DNA from: UBA5364 sp050259235
GTDB taxonomy: Bacteria; Bacillota_I; Bacilli_A; RF39; UBA660
DNA length: 64,000 nucleotides
NCBI GenBank assembly: GCA_050259235.1
Contig: JBLNAG010000004.1
Span: 1-64,000, forward strand
Direction: 5' to 3'
Shown piece by piece: positions 61,040 to 64,000 of this stretch. Position numbers and translations under genes: made by a program. Below the pieces are notes generated by a model, which saw only the letters and a program-made list of their open reading frames with translations, was not told the DNA's origin and ran no database searches. How positions within the stretch are numbered: position 1 is the stretch's first letter; every line of letters starts with the position of its first letter.

Positions 61040-61130
61040 TCTCACAAATTACAATTTACCCATTAGAGGAAATTGTAGATTATATACATTGTTTATGATA
61101 TTATAATAACTAAATGAAGGAGGGTTTGTA

Positions 61131-61580
61131 ATGGAACTAAAACAATTTAAAGATTATACACCTAGTGAAAAAAAGGAAATATTATTACATTGGTGGCATT
61201 ATTTTGGTAAAGTAATTTATACATTTGAAGAAATGCAAAAATTTAGTGAAATGATAGATTCAAATAGTGATGAAGTTATGATGATGGCAGTGATAGGATA
61301 TGTTAATAAGGTTACCAATCAACCTATTATTATGGCAATGCGAGAAAATAAATTAGATCAGTTAAGGGAATCACTACCAACGTTAGAAAAGCAGAATGAT
61401 GAATTTAGAGCATCTTATTATCAAATAGAACAACGATTGATTGAACAATTGGTTAAAACTTATAATAATCCTGAACCAGCTGTTCCGATGGATATTGTAA
61501 TAAGCGTATCAAATGGTGAAAAGGATGGAAATATTACAAAAATAAAGAAAAAACATAAAAAGCAAAATAAAGGTTTATAA
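61131..61580 (+). CDS. Hypothetical cytosolic protein
   Basis: 149 aa, no signal or membrane segment. It is helical, with HWWHYFGKVIYTFEEMQKF near the N-terminus and a basic Lys-rich tail (KIKKKHKKQNK) that may bind nucleic acid. No family recognised. GAAGGAGGG precedes the ATG. It is monocistronic, with a strong terminator, in the accessory patch between tRNA-Cys and the ars operon. Confidence 0.5.
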   Translation: MELKQFKDYTPSEKKEILLHWWHYFGKVIYTFEEMQKFSEMIDSNSDEVMMMAVIGYVNKVTNQPIIMAMRENKLDQLRESLPTLEKQNDEFRASYYQIEQRLIEQLVKTYNNPEPAVPMDIVISVSNGEKDGNITKIKKKHKKQNKGL

Positions 61581-61606
61581 GCACTTTTATTTTCTTTCCA
61601 ATAAAT

Positions 61607-61637
61607 AAAGAGAATTCTTTGATTAGAATTCTCTTTT
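61607..61637 (+). terminator. Terminator of the hypothetical gene
   Basis: AAAGAGAATTCT-TTGATT-AGAATTCTCTTT, a perfect 12-bp stem with T-run. Confidence 0.9.
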
Positions 61638-61683
61638 ATAATATATAAAATAAAAAATACATATCTTAATTTAAAAGAATTGA

Positions 61684-61730
61684 TTGACCTTTTTATTTAA
61701 GTTGCATATAATATAGATATAAGTCTATAT
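61684..61730 (+). promoter_or_regulatory. ars promoter and ArsR-type operator
   Basis: TTGACC (61684-61689), 17-bp spacer, TATAAT (61707-61712). Overlapping the -10 and start is an inverted repeat ATATAGA-N6-TCTATAT (61711-61730), the likely ArsR site. Confidence 0.7.
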
Positions 61731-61758
61731 AGATAAATATCAATGTTAGGAGGATAGT

Positions 61759-62073
61759 ATGAAAAAGAATGTTGAAAAAGAAATAATGATATTTAAAGCA
61801 TTATCAGATAATAATAGACTACAAATAATTGATATGTTATCATGTGGTGAGTTGTGTGCTTGTGAAATGTTGAAAAAACTTAATATAACACAACCAACAC
61901 TTTCACATCATATGAAGACTTTAATTGATTCTAATTTAGTGACAGCAAGAAAAGAAGCAAACTGGATGTATTATAAATTGAATAAAGATATAATTGATGA
62001 ATTGACAAGATATATAAAATACATCTCTAGTGACAAAGATGACTGTATTTGTAAAAAACAGTTAAATATATAG
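61759..62073 (+). CDS. arsR: Arsenic-responsive repressor ArsR
   Basis: 104-aa winged-helix SmtB/ArsR regulator. The As(III) ligands Cys33 and Cys35 lie in ELCACEM, with Cys29 nearby. The recognition helix is TQPTLSHHMKTLIDSNLV. It represses the ars operon from the operator in its promoter, and trivalent arsenic or antimony would release it. AGGAGG precedes the ATG. Confidence 0.93.
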   Translation: MKKNVEKEIMIFKALSDNNRLQIIDMLSCGELCACEMLKKLNITQPTLSHHMKTLIDSNLVTARKEANWMYYKLNKDIIDELTRYIKYISSDKDDCICKKQLNI

Positions 62074-62105
62074 ACTAATATTTTTTAAATAAGGAGAGAT
62101 TAAAT

Positions 62106-62477
62106 ATGAGAAAAATGAAAATATTTGAACCAGCTATGTGCTGTTCTACAGGTTTGTGTGGAGTAGGTGTTGACCCTGAATTAATAAGAATATCGACTAT
62201 AATAAATAATCTAAGTAAAATGGGGGTCATAGTAGAGAGATATAATTTATCTAGTTCACCTCAAGCATTCGTTAATAATAAGGCAGTAAATGAATTTATA
62301 AACAAAAATGGAGTAGACAGACTTCCAATAATTGTGGTTGATGAAAAGATTGTTATTGAAGGAAGATATCCTTCTAATGAAGAAATATCAAATTTATTAG
62401 GAGTATCATTTAATGTGACTAGTTCAATATTGCCTGAAAAAAATAAAGGATGTTGTGGTGGCGGAGGCTGCTGTTAA
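62106..62477 (+). CDS. arsD: Arsenic metallochaperone ArsD
   Basis: 123 aa. The As(III) site is complete: Cys12, Cys13 and Cys18 in AMCCSTGLCG, with the same numbering as the E. coli R773 protein. A C-terminal GCCGGGGCC adds two vicinal cysteine pairs. ArsD delivers As(III) to ArsA. AAGGAGAG precedes the ATG, and its TAA overlaps the arsA ATG. Confidence 0.94.
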   Translation: MRKMKIFEPAMCCSTGLCGVGVDPELIRISTIINNLSKMGVIVERYNLSSSPQAFVNNKAVNEFINKNGVDRLPIIVVDEKIVIEGRYPSNEEISNLLGVSFNVTSSILPEKNKGCCGGGGCC

Positions 62478-64000
62478 TGAATAAATTATTTAATCCTAAT
62501 AATATAAGGCTTACAAAATATATATTTTATACTGGTAAAGGTGGTGTAGGGAAAACTTCTACTGCCTGTGCAACTGCTGTAAGTCTTGCCGATAGTGGTA
62601 AAAAAGTTTTATTAATAAGCACTGACCCCGCCTCTAATTTACAAGATGTATTTGAAATGGGATTAAGCAATAAAAAAACTCAAATAAAGGGTGTACCCAA
62701 TTTGACAGTTATTAATCTTGACCCTTTAAGGTCAGCAGAAGAATATAGAGAAAGTGTGATTGCACCATATAGAGGTAAATTACCTGAAGTAGTAATTAAA
62801 AATATGGAAGAGCAATTATCAGGCTCATGTACAGTAGAAATTGCTGCTTTCAATGAGTTTTCTAATTTTATTGCTGATGAGAATATAGAAAAAGAATATG
62901 ATTATGTTATTTTTGATACAGCTCCAACTGGACACACCTTAAGAATGCTACAATTACCATCAGCGTGGAGTAATTTTATTAGTGAAAGCACTCATGGAGC
63001 TTCTTGTCTTGGACAATTATCTGGACTAGAAGAAAGAAAAGAAATATATAAGAAAGCTGTAAATACATTAGCAGATAAAGAAAAGACAACATTGATTATT
63101 GTTTCAAAACCTGATTCAACTCCTCTCATTGAAGCAGAGAGAGCATCAAAAGAGCTTTCTGATTTAGGCATAAATAATCAAATTATGATTATAAATGGAG
63201 TATTACAAGGATTTGATGACACTATTTCAGAAGGATTATATCGTAAACAACAGAAATCTCTTGCTAATATGCCTAGTGGACTAAAAAATAAGGAAATATA
63301 TGAGGTTCCATTAAGAGCCTATAATATTACCGGAATAAATAATGTAAGAGCGTTTCTTACACACGACATATTAGATGGTAGTATTGAGACATTACAAGCT
63401 AAAAATATACTTGGCTTGCACGATGTAATAAATAATATATATAACTCTCATAAGAAGGTTATATTTACGATGGGTAAAGGTGGAGTAGGAAAGACTACTA
63501 TAGCCTGTGCTATTGCTTTAGGATTAGCTAATAAAGGTCAGAAAGTACATCTTACTACAACTGATCCAGCTAATCATTTAAATTTGCTTATGAAAAATTA
63601 TAGTTTAATTACTATAAGTCATATTGATGAACAAGAAGAACTAAAAAAATATAAAGAAGAAGTTCTATCAAAAGCGAGAGAAACAATGTCACCAGAGGAT
63701 ATAGCTTATGTAGAAGAAGATTTAAGATCACCATGTACACAAGAGATAGCTGTATTTAGAAGGTTTGCCGAACTTGTTGAGAAAGCTGATGAAGAAATAG
63801 TAGTCATAGATACAGCGCCTACAGGGCATACTTTATTACTTCTTGATTCAACCCAAAGTTATCATAAAGAAATACAAAGATCTCATGGGGATATACCAGA
63901 ATCAGTAAAAAAACTGCTTCCACGATTAAGAAATGCAGATGAAACTGAAGTAATAATTGTAACATTAGCTGAGACAACTCCTGTCTTTGAAGCAATGAGA
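62477..64000 (+). CDS. arsA: Arsenite-translocating ATPase ArsA, 3'-truncated
   Basis: The frame is open from ATG 62477 to the right edge (508 codons), so the gene continues outside. There are two homologous ATPase halves, each with a deviant Walker A: TGKGGVGKTSTAC (about 20-32) and MGKGGVGKTTIAC (about 332-344). Switch-like FDTAPTGHTLRML occurs in the first half and IDTAPTGHTLLLL in the second. ArsA powers arsenite efflux with ArsB. It is translationally coupled to arsD. A pump gene (arsB or acr3) is expected downstream, outside the window. Confidence 0.95.
   Translation, partial: MNKLFNPNNIRLTKYIFYTGKGGVGKTSTACATAVSLADSGKKVLLISTDPASNLQDVFEMGLSNKKTQIKGVPNLTVINLDPLRSAEEYRESVIAPYRGKLPEVVIKNMEEQLSGSCTVEIAAFNEFSNFIADENIEKEYDYVIFDTAPTGHTLRMLQLPSAWSNFISESTHGASCLGQLSGLEERKEIYKKAVNTLADKEKTTLIIVSKPDSTPLIEAERASKELSDLGINNQIMIINGVLQGFDDTISEGLYRKQQKSLANMPSGLKNKEIYEVPLRAYNITGINNVRAFLTHDILDGSIETLQAKNILGLHDVINNIYNSHKKVIFTMGKGGVGKTTIACAIALGLANKGQKVHLTTTDPANHLNLLMKNYSLITISHIDEQEELKKYKEEVLSKARETMSPEDIAYVEEDLRSPCTQEIAVFRRFAELVEKADEEIVVIDTAPTGHTLLLLDSTQSYHKEIQRSHGDIPESVKKLLPRLRNADETEVIIVTLAETTPVFEAMR

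Noticed and set aside
1..64000. CRISPR array, prophage or transposon
   Set aside because: No regularly spaced repeats, phage structural genes, integrase or transposase were seen on either strand.
1..64000. UGA reassigned to tryptophan (Mollicutes code 4)
   Set aside because: Proteins are full length and in register with TGA as stop, tryptophans are TGG, and at least one gene (33293-33550) ends at TGA within a normal overlap.

Overview
The window is about 64 kb of a very AT-rich, gene-dense chromosome. It suggests a cell-walled, monoderm Firmicutes-type bacterium, probably an uncultured gut Bacilli lineage near Erysipelotrichia/Mollicutes. The evidence is T-box leaders on tRNA-synthetase operons, RNase J, IreB, SepF, DivIVA, MltG, a penicillin-binding carboxypeptidase, lipoteichoic acid synthase, YqeG/YqeH and the ftsY-ylxM-ffh order. 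TGA behaves as a stop codon, so the standard bacterial code applies. The lineage assignment is inference from gene content and order.

Layout. 1-2.0 kb: the 3' end of a formylglycine-generating-enzyme-fold surface protein whose last 150 bp look like a diversity-generating retroelement variable region, then a decayed XRE regulator. 2-6.6 kb: sepF, divIVA, a T-box and ileS, with rpmB on the other strand. 6.7-12.3 kb: dnaE, a PAS-GGDEF cyclase, frr and an AI-2E family permease. 12.3-24.3 kb: an Ala T-box, two P-loop kinases, a compact alaS, then the Bacillus-like series ireB-ruvX-yrzB-mltG-trmR-trhP1-trhP2-greA, followed by tig and priA. 24.3-32.1 kb: a lipoprotein, fmt, two membrane proteins, ruvAB, queA, miaA and rnjA (minus). 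32.3-37.0 kb: ftsY, ylxM, a HerA-like ATPase and ffh. 37.0-38.4 kb: a thioredoxin-like gene enclosed by a duplicate of the ffh 3' end, then a CotD-like spore-coat gene. 38.3-42.5 kb: three tandem VanY-type carboxypeptidases (minus) and dacF. 42.5-47.9 kb: a copper operon (csoR, copA, two membrane proteins, a DUF2318 lipoprotein, an HMA-DsbD-cupredoxin fusion, copZ). 48-56 kb: a LiaF-like protein, helD (minus), yqeG, yqeH, a second HerA-like ATPase and ltaS. 56.1-59.8 kb: a SipW-type secretion module with two TasA/camelysin-like surface proteins. One of these is frameshifted at a run of 12 A. 59.9-61.6 kb: tRNA-Cys and an accessory patch with two copies of one promoter segment. 61.7 kb to the end: arsR-arsD-arsA, with arsA cut by the right edge.

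Most of the window is housekeeping: translation, replication and repair, cell wall, protein targeting and tRNA modification. Regulation can be read directly in several places: T-boxes for Ile and Ala, a CsoR-type operator inside the copper promoter, an ArsR-type operator at the ars promoter, a LexA-like palindrome in the ruvAB promoter, and many tight terminator-promoter junctions.

The observations most worth a second look are: the variable-region signature at the left edge; the poly(A) frameshift in the SipW-linked surface protein; the cassette between two copies of the ffh tail; the pair of full-length HerA-like paralogues; the repeated 52-bp promoter next to tRNA-Cys; and the unusually compact AlaRS. 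No CRISPR array, rRNA, transposase, integrase or reverse transcriptase was seen.
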